Positions 34,246 to 42,962 of a stretch of 64,000 bases of DNA are shown one piece after another. Both the position numbers and the translations under genes were made by a program. The notes under the pieces are model-generated. The model saw only the letters and a program-made list of their open reading frames with translations. It was not told the DNA's origin and made no database searches. This DNA is from JBCDJI01 sp964351865 (lineage in GTDB: Bacteria; Verrucomicrobiota; Verrucomicrobiia; Methylacidiphilales; JBCBYL01), in the NCBI GenBank assembly GCA_964351865.1, contig CAYGPJ010000002.1, positions 85,327 through 149,326 of the forward strand, given 5' to 3'. Numbering within the stretch: position 1 is the first letter of the stretch; every line of letters starts with the position of its first letter.

Positions 34246-35115
34246 CTAAGAAATCCAACTGATAAGTTTTTCCGTGAGCTGATTGCCCTGACCTGCCCGC
34301 TGGATCAGATAGAAATGAATCTCCGGTCGAGGCTGGCGCAGCGGCCGGAAAACGGCTCCTTCGGTACAGTAATGCGAAAGTTTTTCACTGAGCAAGGCCA
34401 CCCCTAATCCGGCGACCACCATATTGACAGCCAATATTCTCGAATCACTCTCTTCAATATGGCGCGGGGTGAAGCCGGACTGCTGGCAAGCCAACAGGAT
34501 ATCCGTATACAGCCGGGGATTGTCCGCATACGGAAACAAAATAAAACTTTCAGCACTCAAATGCTTCAATGACACCTGCTGCTGCGCCGCACGCGGATGA
34601 TTTTCCGGCAACACGACTCCGATACGCTCCGTAGCCACCTCGACACAATCAAGTTCCGGACGGGTGGCAGGTAGCGAGACCAAAGCGGCATCCAGTCGAC
34701 CGGCCTCGACCTCACGCTCCAGAAAATCGGAATGACCTGCCGACAAGCGCAGGTTCATCGCGGGATGCTCACGCCGGATCTTTCCCAGCAAGCTGGGCAG
34801 GAAGGACGCCATCACCGCTTCGGTGTACCCCAACGACACCGTTTCTTCCCCCACCTTCCAGGCCTGCCTGACTTCACCGGCCAAACGATCCGCAAAGGCC
34901 ACTAATTCCGCTCCCTTCCGCAGCAGATAGATTCCAGCGGGCGTTAACTCCACCCGCTTTTTATCGCGGGTGAACAATCGGGAATTCAAACTCTCTTCGA
35001 GTTGCTGGATCTGCCGCGTCAACGCAGGTTGAGAAATCGACAACCGCTCAGCCGCCCGGTGAAAATTCAAGGTTTCCGCCACCATTAAAAACGATCTGAC
35101 CTGCCGCAACTCCAT
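34246..35115 (-). CDS. LysR-family transcriptional regulator
   Basis: The 289-residue protein begins with the typical winged helix MELRQVRSFLMVAETLNFHRAAERLSISQPALTRQIQQLEESL and continues with a two-lobed periplasmic-binding-like sensor domain. It is transcribed away from leuC with a 298-base gap, as LysR regulators often are beside the genes they control, so regulation of leuCD by an intermediate of leucine synthesis is a reasonable guess. The gap contains a complete repeat element. Confidence 0.92.
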   Translation of the reverse strand: MELRQVRSFLMVAETLNFHRAAERLSISQPALTRQIQQLEESLNSRLFTRDKKRVELTPAGIYLLRKGAELVAFADRLAGEVRQAWKVGEETVSLGYTEAVMASFLPSLLGKIRREHPAMNLRLSAGHSDFLEREVEAGRLDAALVSLPATRPELDCVEVATERIGVVLPENHPRAAQQQVSLKHLSAESFILFPYADNPRLYTDILLACQQSGFTPRHIEESDSRILAVNMVVAGLGVALLSEKLSHYCTEGAVFRPLRQPRPEIHFYLIQRAGQGNQLTEKLISWIS

Positions 35116-35218
35116 CTGCTCATTTTAACTGATAACAATTTTGCATCAATTAATAAAATACTAATATTTTACAATTATCAATTACCGCGATAACTTTTCT
35201 ACACGATTTAAGGATGAA

Positions 35219-35357
35219 CTAAAGCGTTTCCGAATTAAGTTGTCACACGATGAACTGAGAAAAATGAATGTAGGGCAAGATTGCATCTTGCCGGGATGGA
35301 AGTTGGCGAGATGCAATCTCGCCCTACATGTGAACACATCATTCGGAAACGCTCTAA
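35219..35357. repeat. Complete nested inverted-repeat element with 60-bp core
   Basis: The outer ends read inward AGCGTTTCCGAATTAAG on both sides, the right one diverged. The core 35269-35328 runs from TGTAGG to CCTACA and has two hairpins: left GCAAGAT/ATCTTGC, right GCGAGAT/ATCTCGC. The left differs by one paired change on both strands of the stem. It lies between a lysR gene and leuC. Confidence 0.8.
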
Positions 35358-35413
35358 AGATACAGACCGTGTGATCGTAACTAGAAACTATTATACGCAA
35401 CGAAAAACCAATT

Positions 35414-36820
35414 ATGGGAAAAACATTATTTGAAAAAGTATGGGACGCACACGCCGTGCGCACCCTCGGCAACGGGCAGACGCAACTGCTGATCGGTACG
35501 CATTTGATTCATGAAGTCACCAGTCCACAGGCTTTCGCCATGCTGCGCGAACTGGGACTCAGCGTGAAATACCCGAATCGCACCTTCGCCACCGTCGACC
35601 ACATTGTACCTACGGATGAAACCAACGAACCGTATGCCGACCCGTTAGCGGATGCCATGATCAAAGAACTGCGCAAGAACTGCGCCGATTTCAACGTCAC
35701 CTTCTTCGACCGCGTCACCGGAAAACAAGGCATCGTGCATGTCGTAGGGCCGGAGCAAGGTATCACCCAGCCCGGCACCACCATCGCCTGCGGAGATTCT
35801 CACACCTCCACCCATGGCGCTTTCGGCGCGATCGCGTTTGGAATCGGCACCACTCAGGTGCGCGATGTGCTGGCCACCCAGACCATGGCCATCGGCAAAC
35901 TCAAGGTGCGTCGGATCGAAGTCAACGGCAAGCTGGCTCCGGGCGTCTACGCCAAGGATGTCATCCTGCACATCATCCGTAAACTCGGCGTCAACGGCGG
36001 AACGGGGTTCGCTTACGAATATGCTGGCGAAGTCTTCGACGGTTTCACCATGGAAGAACGCATGACCGTCTGCAATATGTCCATCGAAGGCGGTGCCCGC
36101 GTCGGTTATGTGAATCCGGATACTACCACCTACGAATACCTGAAAGGTCGTCCTTATGTTCCATCCGGTGCAGAGTGGGATGCCGCAGTCGAAACCTGGC
36201 AAAGCTTTGCTTCTGATGCGGATGCCAAATACGACGATATCGTCAAATTCGATGCAGCAGACATCAAGCCCACCGTCACCTGGGGCATCAACCCCGGACA
36301 GGGAATCTTTGTGGACGAGAACATCCCCTCACCAGACGATGTTCCCGCCTCCGAGCGCGGAACCACCGAAGAGGCGCTCGAACACATGCAATTTGAACCG
36401 AATACCCCGATCAAAGGTAAAAAGATCGATGTCGCTTTCCTCGGCAGTTGCACTAACGGCCGTTACAGTGACTTCGTCGAAGTAGCTAAACTCATCAAAG
36501 GCCGCAAGGTCGCCGATCACGTCAAAGCTATCGCCGTCCCCGGCAGTCAGGGTGTCGCCGTCATCTGCGCCGAAGCGGGGATCGATCAGATTTTCCGCGA
36601 TGCCGGATTTGAATGGCGCGATGCCGGATGTTCAATGTGTCTGGCCATGAACCCGGATAAACTCGTCGGCGATCAGCTCTGCGCCTCATCCAGTAACCGT
36701 AACTTCAAAGGCCGTCAGGGTAGTATTACCGGACGAACCCTGCTGATGAGCCCCGCCATGGTCGCCGCCGCTGCCATCACCGGCGAAGTCAGCGATTCAC
36801 GCGAAGTTTTCGCCAACTAA
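35414..36820 (+). CDS. leuC: 3-isopropylmalate dehydratase large subunit
   Basis: 468 residues of the aconitase family. It binds a [4Fe-4S] cluster through Cys in SCTNGRYSD and in DAGCSMCLAMN. It also shows the ACGDSHTSTHGAFGAIAFGIGTTQ segment. With LeuD it interconverts 2- and 3-isopropylmalate in leucine synthesis in the cytoplasm. leuD follows after 56 bases. Length is normal. Confidence 0.97.
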   Translation: MGKTLFEKVWDAHAVRTLGNGQTQLLIGTHLIHEVTSPQAFAMLRELGLSVKYPNRTFATVDHIVPTDETNEPYADPLADAMIKELRKNCADFNVTFFDRVTGKQGIVHVVGPEQGITQPGTTIACGDSHTSTHGAFGAIAFGIGTTQVRDVLATQTMAIGKLKVRRIEVNGKLAPGVYAKDVILHIIRKLGVNGGTGFAYEYAGEVFDGFTMEERMTVCNMSIEGGARVGYVNPDTTTYEYLKGRPYVPSGAEWDAAVETWQSFASDADAKYDDIVKFDAADIKPTVTWGINPGQGIFVDENIPSPDDVPASERGTTEEALEHMQFEPNTPIKGKKIDVAFLGSCTNGRYSDFVEVAKLIKGRKVADHVKAIAVPGSQGVAVICAEAGIDQIFRDAGFEWRDAGCSMCLAMNPDKLVGDQLCASSSNRNFKGRQGSITGRTLLMSPAMVAAAAITGEVSDSREVFAN

Positions 36821-36876
36821 AACAAGAACCTTTCGGATTTCGAAATTCGAAATTCGAATTTAGAAAATTAAATATT

Positions 36877-37479
36877 ATGTCTTTAGAAAAAATCACTCAT
36901 ATCACGGGTCGTGGCGTTGCCGTCCCCGGCGACGACCTCGATACCGATCGTATCATCCCCGCACGTTACATGAAGTGCGTCACCTTTGACGGACTGGGTG
37001 AATTCATGTTCTACGACGTGCGCTTTGATGAACAGGGAAACAAAAAGAACCATCCGCTGAACGATCCGAAATTCGACGGTGCGACCGTCCTGATCTCAGG
37101 TAACAATTTTGGCTGTGGTTCTTCGCGTGAGCACGCGCCCCAGGCCATCTACCGTTACGGGTTTCGTGCTGTCATCGCCGAGGGCTTTGCTGAAATTTTC
37201 TTCGGAAACTCCACTACGCTGGGAATGCCCTGTGTGACAGTTTCTCACGAAGACCGGCTACTGCTGACCGAAATGGTCAACGCCAACCCGCAGTTACAAA
37301 TTGCCATCGATCTGGAAAAGAAACTCATCAATGCCGGCGACAAAATCTTCACCTGTGAAATCCGTGATGCCGCCCGGGACGGACTGTTGTCCGGTCACTG
37401 GGATCCCATTGCAGATCTACTGGAAGGGTCTTCTGAAATTGAAGCAACCGCTGGCAAGTTGAGCTACATGGCGAGATGA
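36877..37479 (+). CDS. leuD: 3-isopropylmalate dehydratase small subunit
   Basis: The 200-residue protein contains the swivel-domain motif ISGNNFGCGSSREHAPQAI and the N-terminal DLDTDRIIPARYM block. It pairs with LeuC. The downstream 91 bases hold a TGTAGG-headed repeat, so the next gene is probably read from the same transcript through it. Confidence 0.97.
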   Translation: MSLEKITHITGRGVAVPGDDLDTDRIIPARYMKCVTFDGLGEFMFYDVRFDEQGNKKNHPLNDPKFDGATVLISGNNFGCGSSREHAPQAIYRYGFRAVIAEGFAEIFFGNSTTLGMPCVTVSHEDRLLLTEMVNANPQLQIAIDLEKKLINAGDKIFTCEIRDAARDGLLSGHWDPIADLLEGSSEIEATAGKLSYMAR

Positions 37480-37480
37480 C

Positions 37481-37561
37481 TGTAGGACAAGATTGTTTAG
37501 ATCTTGTCATCCGCGAATCGGCTGAATGTCCCGCATCCTTGGGACCAATCTCGCCCGACAC
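37481..37561 (+). repeat. TGTAGG-headed hairpin between leuD and the lipoate ligase gene
   Basis: TGTAGG is followed by ACAAGAT-TGTTTAG-ATCTTGT, a stem with both arms changed relative to the CGAGAT/ATCTCG form seen elsewhere. Remains of a right half (CTCGCCCGACA) precede the next gene. Confidence 0.6.
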
Positions 37562-37569
37562 AAGAACAC

Positions 37570-38247
37570 ATGAGCACCTGGACTTGCCGCATCCTTAAAC
37601 AAGGCGAAGACAACGCCGCGCAAAACATGGCGACGGATGAAGCGTTAATGCAATTGGTGACGCAACCGGTGCTGCGCTTCTATCGCTGGTCAGAACCGGC
37701 AGTGACCATCGGCTATTTCCAGCAATGGACCGAGGTTCCGGAAGGCCGCCCCTTCGCACGGCGCTACACGGGCGGCGGCTTAGTCGATCACAGGGCGGAT
37801 TTCACCTACTCGATCATCGTGCCGAAAGATCATCCGCTGGATGCCCGCGGCACCTCATCGAGTTATGAAGACATTCACCGTGCCGTGGCTGCCGGGCTGA
37901 AGCGGGAAGGGTTTGAGGTGGATGTGGTGCCGGCTTCCGATCCCGAACCACATGCGGCCTGCTTTCAGCGCGCGGTCAAATATGACGTGGTGTCGGGCAG
38001 AAACCCTAAGCTGAAAATCGCCGGAGCCGCCCAGCGCCGATCTCGCACCGGCACATTGCACCAGGGGAGCATTATCCCGGATGGCCCATTCGACTGGAAA
38101 TCACTGAGCCGTTCGTTAGAATCCGAACTCTCTCCATTGCTGGGTCACGAGGCCATCCATTCTGACCTGACTTCTGAAGAGAGCTCACTGACAGAGAAAT
38201 TGATACATACCCGTTACTCCACCGACGAGTGGAACCGTCAGAAGTAA
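37570..38247 (+). CDS. Lipoate-protein ligase A family protein
   Basis: The ATG at 37570 (MSTWTCRILKQGEDNAAQNMATDEAL) gives 225 residues. The fold's signature residues are present: RRYTGGGLVDH near the substrate pocket and the KLKIAGAAQRRSRTGTLHQGSI block, with the lysine that contacts the adenylate. Such enzymes attach lipoate or octanoate to dehydrogenase E2 or glycine-cleavage H proteins. Whether it is a ligase (LplA) or an octanoyltransferase (LipM type) cannot be told; the short length without the LplA C-terminal domain leaves both open. Confidence 0.85.
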   Translation: MSTWTCRILKQGEDNAAQNMATDEALMQLVTQPVLRFYRWSEPAVTIGYFQQWTEVPEGRPFARRYTGGGLVDHRADFTYSIIVPKDHPLDARGTSSSYEDIHRAVAAGLKREGFEVDVVPASDPEPHAACFQRAVKYDVVSGRNPKLKIAGAAQRRSRTGTLHQGSIIPDGPFDWKSLSRSLESELSPLLGHEAIHSDLTSEESSLTEKLIHTRYSTDEWNRQK

Positions 38248-38305
38248 GATGACTTGTTTATTCAGGGCTGCTTTAAAAATGATATCAATTCTAGATCATT
38301 TAACC

Positions 38306-38434
38306 AAAGCGCTGAACGATAGGGGACGGAGAACTGTAGGCCGAGATTGCATCTCGGCTCCTTTTAAACTGTCGAGATGCAATCTCGACCTACATTTTTT
38401 TAAACCCGCCATATCTCGTGGCAGAGACTACTAG
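38306..38434. repeat. Fused element: GGGGACGGAG head, 60-bp TGTAGG core, CTACTAG end
   Basis: AGCGCTGAACGATAGGGG begins the RAYT-like head (from 38308). It runs without a break into a complete core 38335-38394, with hairpins CCGAGAT/ATCTCGG and TCGAGAT/ATCTCGA. The right border is CCCGCC...CTACTAG (38428-38434). The TAG inside this border is the stop codon of the CBM9-like gene. Confidence 0.75.
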
Positions 38435-39102
38435 CAAAACTCCATCAAGGCCCACTCCTGCTGGCGATGAAAGTTGACTTCGGCATGTCTGGACGTTGAA
38501 GAAAGCACCGGGACTGAACTCCCCCGGCTGTAATCATAGCGACTGAAGGAGACTCGCCAGCGACTTCCCGCCTGTGGCAGGTCAGTACCGGCATCCACCA
38601 CCATTGCAAATGGAATCGAGGCATGAAGCTGCCACTGATTCAGTTCGGGAAGACACTTCACCTGACTTTCAAACAGCCGATCCCGGATAATCCAGTCCTC
38701 GGGAATATTCCCCGAGGTATTGGACGCAAAAGCATGGGGGGAAGGAATGTTCAACTGGAATTTAAAATTATCCGGAGTGACATGAAATTCCCGGTACGAC
38801 TCCTGCCCTTCCGGTTTAAGAAAAATTTCGAACACATCTCCTTGCGAAAAAGCCGGAACGTGATGTTGCTGCACCGGATTGTGTATATCCTGATCCTCAA
38901 GCACGGCGTAAACGTTTAGCACCGTCGGACTCCAACTCACTTTCACCCACCCCGCTTGAAAAGCTAAAGAATCAGGAGCGCCTGCCAAATGGTGCAAAAG
39001 ATAGCGACTAGAGTTTTGAGAAGCGAACCCCGAATCAGCCCCACCCGTGATATCTGAAAAGGATGATTCTGGGAGACACTTCACCAACCGTTCTCCAAGC
39101 AA
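38431..39102 (-). CDS. CBM9-like carbohydrate-binding protein
   Basis: 223 residues. The sequence WVKVSWSPTVLNVYAVLEDQDIHNPVQQHHVPAFSQGDVFEIFLKPE followed by YREFHVTPDNFKFQLNIP is typical of the family-9-like sugar-binding domain, in which aromatic residues grip chain ends. No signal peptide is clear, so it may act inside or be mis-started. It starts 9 bases downstream of the VWA-like protein and is probably in its operon. The stop TAG is provided by the terminal CTACTAG of the adjacent repeat element, so the C-terminus may have been changed by that insertion. Confidence 0.7.
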   Translation of the reverse strand: MLGERLVKCLPESSFSDITGGADSGFASQNSSRYLLHHLAGAPDSLAFQAGWVKVSWSPTVLNVYAVLEDQDIHNPVQQHHVPAFSQGDVFEIFLKPEGQESYREFHVTPDNFKFQLNIPSPHAFASNTSGNIPEDWIIRDRLFESQVKCLPELNQWQLHASIPFAMVVDAGTDLPQAGSRWRVSFSRYDYSRGSSVPVLSSTSRHAEVNFHRQQEWALMEFC

Positions 39103-39111
39103 GCAGTTGAA

Positions 39112-40239
39112 CTACTTACCACTTCCGATAATGACTTCCCCATCCGTTTCTTTGGCAAAAGAACTCCTGATGTCCCCGTCTTTGCCTTTACTTAATTGAT
39201 CTCCGCCATTGAAGTCATGCAGGATTACTTTGACATCTTTACGCTTTAGCATTTTGACTGTGTCTTCAGCCACGTCAGCGTTCACCTTATCGTCAAAATC
39301 AGCCATCCAATAAATCATGTCGCAGCCCTGCTCGATCAGGAAATCAAACCCATGCTGGGTGCCCGAAATTCTCGCGATTTTATCTTCCTTCACTTCGTCC
39401 GGTATATTCAGATGCAATACATAACCTCTATTGTCTCGAACTGCGCGTTCCCATAATTTTTCAAAGTTCTTATTTTTTGAGAGTAATGCCTGAAAAAATG
39501 GAGCCGAATAATACCCCTTAACTTTGTTTTTTCCCTGATACGTATAGTCATCGATATTTTTTCCAAAGGTCTTGCCGTCGATCACCTCGCCCGTTTCCTT
39601 CGCATTCATACCGCAGCCCGGGGCCAGCACCAGAATCGCATCCGGAAACCCCTCCTTAATTTCGTTCACCGCGGTATCAATCGTATTATGGGTCGAAAAG
39701 GAGATATCCAGAATCGCCCCAAAATTCGAGGCGGAAACGGTACGACCAAAAATATTAGCGGTTCGAGGAGTCCCCGGACCTTTAGCTCCACCTCCACCAC
39801 CCTTAGGCTTAAGCCCGGAAATGATCTTGGTTCCTTCTCCGGTTCCTACCCCCATCATCGGTTTGGGCATGCTGGGAGCAAAGGAAGGTGCCACCGTGTT
39901 GGCGATGATCAGATCACTACTGCTCATCGCATCACTCAAATCCACTTCCGTTTCCATTTGGATCTCATCCATCGGGGTTTCCATCGGCTCCGGTTCCAGT
40001 TCCTCTTCCATCAGCGGCGGTAACTCCATCTCATCGGAACCCGAATCATCGGCCACCATTTCACCTCCCATTGAAGTAAATAAATTCGGTGGAATCGCTC
40101 CCTCAAAAATCACCACACTCCCCACAAACAGGAAAAGCACGAGATGCACGACGACGGAGACGATGAACGCCATCGACGTCATCACCTTAGAGGCACCGCC
40201 GACATTAATTTTATTTTGGGGAATGGGAGCTTGTGGCAT
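39112..40239 (-). CDS. TonB-like membrane protein with VWA-like C-terminal domain
   Basis: The 375-residue protein has a short cytoplasmic start, one membrane helix (residues about 22-45, SMAFIVSVVVHLVLFLFVGSVVIF) and an acidic Pro/Glu-rich linker (about 60-110, LEPEPMETPMDE). After a Gly-rich hinge comes a folded C-terminal domain starting ILDISFSTHNTIDTAVNEIKEGFPDAILVLAP. The DISFSTH segment looks like a loosened von Willebrand factor A metal site (DxSxS). Helix plus acidic linker resembles TonB-type energy transducers. Function unknown; a surface or periplasm-spanning role with the CBM9-like neighbour is inferred. Confidence 0.65.
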   Translation of the reverse strand: MPQAPIPQNKINVGGASKVMTSMAFIVSVVVHLVLFLFVGSVVIFEGAIPPNLFTSMGGEMVADDSGSDEMELPPLMEEELEPEPMETPMDEIQMETEVDLSDAMSSSDLIIANTVAPSFAPSMPKPMMGVGTGEGTKIISGLKPKGGGGGAKGPGTPRTANIFGRTVSASNFGAILDISFSTHNTIDTAVNEIKEGFPDAILVLAPGCGMNAKETGEVIDGKTFGKNIDDYTYQGKNKVKGYYSAPFFQALLSKNKNFEKLWERAVRDNRGYVLHLNIPDEVKEDKIARISGTQHGFDFLIEQGCDMIYWMADFDDKVNADVAEDTVKMLKRKDVKVILHDFNGGDQLSKGKDGDIRSSFAKETDGEVIIGSGK

Positions 40240-40311
40240 GTAAGTATTATAAGTAACTAAAGGTGAGTTGCCAGTTATTTTTTTCTTAAACCGCTATATT
40301 TGCCATTATGC

Positions 40312-41127
40312 TTAATGACGTCTGAGTTTGGAAAATATAAGTATGAAAGTTCCTGCCAATACCAGAAATACCGAAAAAAACTGTCCGCGGGTCACCTCGG
40401 CAAACATAAACTGCTGCTGATCTGGCTCCCGAAAGAATTCACCGATGATGCGAACCATACCATATCCGGTCAGAAAAGTTCCAGCCAACACCCCGGTCCG
40501 CGGCTGGCGTGATGCCCTGATCCATAATAAGACGATGAATAACAGCAACCCTTCCAAGAGTGCTTCGTAGATTTGTGAGGGATGCCGCGGCACCATGCGT
40601 CCCCCCACCCATGGCGCATCGGGGAAAATTACCGCCCACGGCACCTCGGTCGGACGCCCCCATAGTTCTCCATTGATAAAATTGGCCATTCGACCGAAGA
40701 ACAATCCCGGAGTCACCCACAGGCAAAGATTGTCATAAAGGGGCCACAACTTGTATTCATTACGTTTGGCAAAAATCCATATTGCCAGTGCGATTCCCAC
40801 CATCCCGCCATGGCTGGACATGCCTTCAATACCACCGCGCCAAAAGGCAATCACACTCAGCGGATCCTGCACCGTCATCTGCCAGTCATACAACAGGCAG
40901 TATCCCAAGCGGCCTCCCAACAAGGTTCCCAGCACCCCATAGGTCAGCAGATCCCCCACCTTGTCAGGGTGAACCTCCGACCACCCCTTAAGATAAAACC
41001 AGCGCAACCCGAAAAAAACCGTCAGAAATCCAGCCAGATAGGCCAGCCCATAATAACGGATTCCCCAATGCTCCGACCATTGAATCAAAAACGGATCCCA
41101 GTCATGCACCCATACGCCCAAATTCAT
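40312..41127 (-). CDS. lgt: Prolipoprotein diacylglyceryl transferase
   Basis: From the ATG at 41127 (MNLGVWVHDWDPFLIQW) this is a 271-residue inner-membrane enzyme with about seven helices. It has the Lgt signature GLFFGRMANFINGELWGRPTEVPW with the essential Arg and Asn, and the SSHGGMVGIALAIW segment. It transfers diacylglycerol from phosphatidylglycerol to the lipobox cysteine, the first step of lipoprotein maturation. The substrate-binding lipoprotein at 31616-32620 would be a client. An ATG at 41139 is an alternative start. Confidence 0.95.
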   Translation of the reverse strand: MNLGVWVHDWDPFLIQWSEHWGIRYYGLAYLAGFLTVFFGLRWFYLKGWSEVHPDKVGDLLTYGVLGTLLGGRLGYCLLYDWQMTVQDPLSVIAFWRGGIEGMSSHGGMVGIALAIWIFAKRNEYKLWPLYDNLCLWVTPGLFFGRMANFINGELWGRPTEVPWAVIFPDAPWVGGRMVPRHPSQIYEALLEGLLLFIVLLWIRASRQPRTGVLAGTFLTGYGMVRIIGEFFREPDQQQFMFAEVTRGQFFSVFLVLAGTFILIFSKLRRH

Positions 41128-41211
41128 TAAACATTCCATCTGAGTGCGAATCTGGAAAAAATAAAAAAAATAACCATCTTTTTCCTTGAGTCCCTTTTAG
41201 TTTCAGGCAGC

Positions 41212-41233
41212 ATCCTCTGCTCTTAAAGAGGAT
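41212..41233 (+). promoter_or_regulatory. Hairpin covering the ribosome-binding site of rplU
   Basis: ATCCTCT (41212-41218) pairs perfectly with AGAGGAT (41227-41233) across an 8-base loop. AGAGG in the right arm is the ribosome-binding site, 7 or 8 bases before the rplU ATG at 41240. The stem would hide the site, so translation of the L21-L27 unit may be regulated. Confidence 0.5.
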
Positions 41234-41239
41234 TTAACT

Positions 41240-41551
41240 ATGTTTGCAGTAATAAAAACCGGTGGAAAACAGTATAAAGTAAGCGAAGGACAAACTTTCG
41301 ACGTAGAGTTGTTTGATGCCGAAGAAGGTAAAACAGCAACGTTCGAGGACGTGCTACTCGTAGGCGATGGCGATAACGTCACCGTCGGTAAACCAACCAT
41401 TTCTGGAGCTAAAGTCACCGTAGATGTGATTGGAGAAGTCAAAGGCGATAAGGTCGTGGCTTTCCAATTCAAGCGTCGCAAAGGCTATCACCGCACCGTC
41501 GGTCATCGTCAACGCCGCATCCGCGTGAAAGTCGACAAGATCAGCGCATAA
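41240..41551 (+). CDS. rplU: 50S ribosomal protein L21
   Basis: 103 residues, starting MFAVIKTGGKQYKVSEGQ, with the conserved KRRKGYHRTVGHRQ near the C-terminus that contacts 23S rRNA. It is followed 30 bases later by rpmA, the universal pairing. A hairpin sits on its ribosome-binding site. Confidence 0.98.
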   Translation: MFAVIKTGGKQYKVSEGQTFDVELFDAEEGKTATFEDVLLVGDGDNVTVGKPTISGAKVTVDVIGEVKGDKVVAFQFKRRKGYHRTVGHRQRRIRVKVDKISA

Positions 41552-41581
41552 CTTCAGTCATCACCCAATAGGAATAAAACT

Positions 41582-41830
41582 ATGGCACATAAAAAAGGAC
41601 AAGGAAGCACATCAAACGGTCGCGACAGTGTAAGCAAGCGCCTAGGTGTTAAAAAATTTGGCGGTGAAGCCGTTATTGCAGGAAACATCATCATCCGTCA
41701 GCGTGGAACGCGTTTCCATCCCGGAGATAACGTCGGCATCGGCCGCGATCACACCCTCTTTGCACTCAAAGACGGAACCGTAAATTTCGATAAAAAGAAT
41801 CGTCGTATCCACGTCGCCACTGCCAACTAA
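41582..41830 (+). CDS. rpmA: 50S ribosomal protein L27
   Basis: 82 residues beginning MAHKKGQGSTSNGRDSVSKRLGVKKFGG. The protein's flexible N-terminus reaches toward the peptidyl-transferase centre. It ends with a strong intrinsic terminator 22 bases on. Obg, which often follows, is not here. Confidence 0.98.
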   Translation: MAHKKGQGSTSNGRDSVSKRLGVKKFGGEAVIAGNIIIRQRGTRFHPGDNVGIGRDHTLFALKDGTVNFDKKNRRIHVATAN

Positions 41831-41851
41831 AGATTCACTTCATTTTTTCAG

Positions 41852-41883
41852 AAATAGCCTTCCTTACCGAAGGCTATTTTTTT
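41852..41883 (+). terminator. Intrinsic terminator after rpmA
   Basis: AAATAGCCTTC and GAAGGCTATTT pair around a short loop and run into a stretch of seven T bases. It follows the L21-L27 unit and precedes the DUF481 gene. Confidence 0.9.
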
Positions 41884-41921
41884 GAACTTTCACTTCATTG
41901 AACTAAACTAGGAAGCTATTC

Positions 41922-42827
41922 ATGAAACCATCCCTCCTCCCCGCTCTCATTATCACTCTTGGCCTGGCACTCCCGCTGCACGCCGACGAACAAACAGAAG
42001 CACAGCTACGCCAGCAAATCGCCGAACTGACCCAGAAGAACGAAGCCCTCAAGGCAGGCTTTATCAACCAGAATGAGAAAATCGATCAGATGCAGGAAGA
42101 GATTGCGCGGTTGAAGCAGCCCAAAGAAGTCACCGAAACGGCCAACACCACCCCCGATCTTAAGCCCAAGTCTAAACAAATCTGGGAAACCGAAATTGCG
42201 CTGGGTGCCAATCTCTCCCGCGGCAACAACGACTCTCACCGCATCAAGGCTGAGGTCAAAAGCAAACGCGAAACCGAAGTTGACCGGCTGATTCTGGCGC
42301 TGGTTGCCGAAGCGGGAGAAAATGAAGGCACTACCTCCTCCGAATACATAGAGGGACAAGCCGACTACCGCCGCGATATCCATGAACGCCTCTACTGGTA
42401 TGCCTTGCTGAACGGTCGTCGTGATGCCATTGCCAACCTCGACTATCGCATGACACTCAGCCCCGGTTTCGGATATAAGGTGATTGATGAAGAAACTTAC
42501 GACCTCTCATTCGAAGCAGGTCCTGCTTACGTCCTGGAAAAACTTGAAGATCAGGACCCCGAAAGCAGTCTGCGTGGTCGTGTCGGGGAAGAGTTCAACT
42601 GGCAAATCAACTCCTTCGCCAGCCTCTATCAGAATGCCGAATTCCTCATTAATGCGCAGGACACGGATGACTGGATTCTGGAAGCGGAAATCGGTATCGA
42701 AACTGCCATCACTAAAACCTTCAGCCTGAGATTCGGAGCTAAAGACGTTTACGATAACCAGCCAGCGCGCGGTCGGGTCAAAAACGACATTCAGCTCAAC
42801 ACCGCCATCGTTTACAAATTCCAGTAA
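41922..42827 (+). CDS. DUF481-family outer-membrane protein
   Basis: The 301-residue protein has a signal peptide (about residues 1-22, ending PLHA). An N-terminal coiled coil follows (about 23-62, EAQLRQQIAELTQKNEALKAGF), then a C-terminal beta-barrel domain starting IWETEIALGANLSRGNNDSHRIKAEV. It ends in a strand with a terminal aromatic-type motif YKFQ. DUF481 (YdiY-like) barrels occur widely in Gram-negatives and respond to salt in some. The extra coiled coil, probably trimerising or peptidoglycan-facing, is less usual. Monocistronic, with a perfect palindrome right after it. Confidence 0.85.
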   Translation: MKPSLLPALIITLGLALPLHADEQTEAQLRQQIAELTQKNEALKAGFINQNEKIDQMQEEIARLKQPKEVTETANTTPDLKPKSKQIWETEIALGANLSRGNNDSHRIKAEVKSKRETEVDRLILALVAEAGENEGTTSSEYIEGQADYRRDIHERLYWYALLNGRRDAIANLDYRMTLSPGFGYKVIDEETYDLSFEAGPAYVLEKLEDQDPESSLRGRVGEEFNWQINSFASLYQNAEFLINAQDTDDWILEAEIGIETAITKTFSLRFGAKDVYDNQPARGRVKNDIQLNTAIVYKFQ

Positions 42828-42831
42828 CAGC

Positions 42832-42879
42832 TTAAAGGGGACGGAGGTATTCATCCCTGAATACCTCCGTCCCCTTTAA
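42832..42879. repeat. Perfect 48-bp GGGGACGGAG palindrome
   Basis: TTAAAGGGGACGGAGGTATT starts a 22-base arm that is repeated perfectly in inverse orientation across a 4-base loop. The centre of the arms (GGTATTCA) differs from the 3156-3207 copy (GGTAAATTTC), yet both are perfectly paired. It could act as a terminator for the DUF481 gene, though there is no T-run. Confidence 0.85.
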
Positions 42880-42962
42880 ATTCGCCCTACCCATATTTTT
42901 TCTGCGATATCAGGTGACCTAAGCTAGACAAATCATTGATTGGCTTCCATTCTGTTGCGCTT

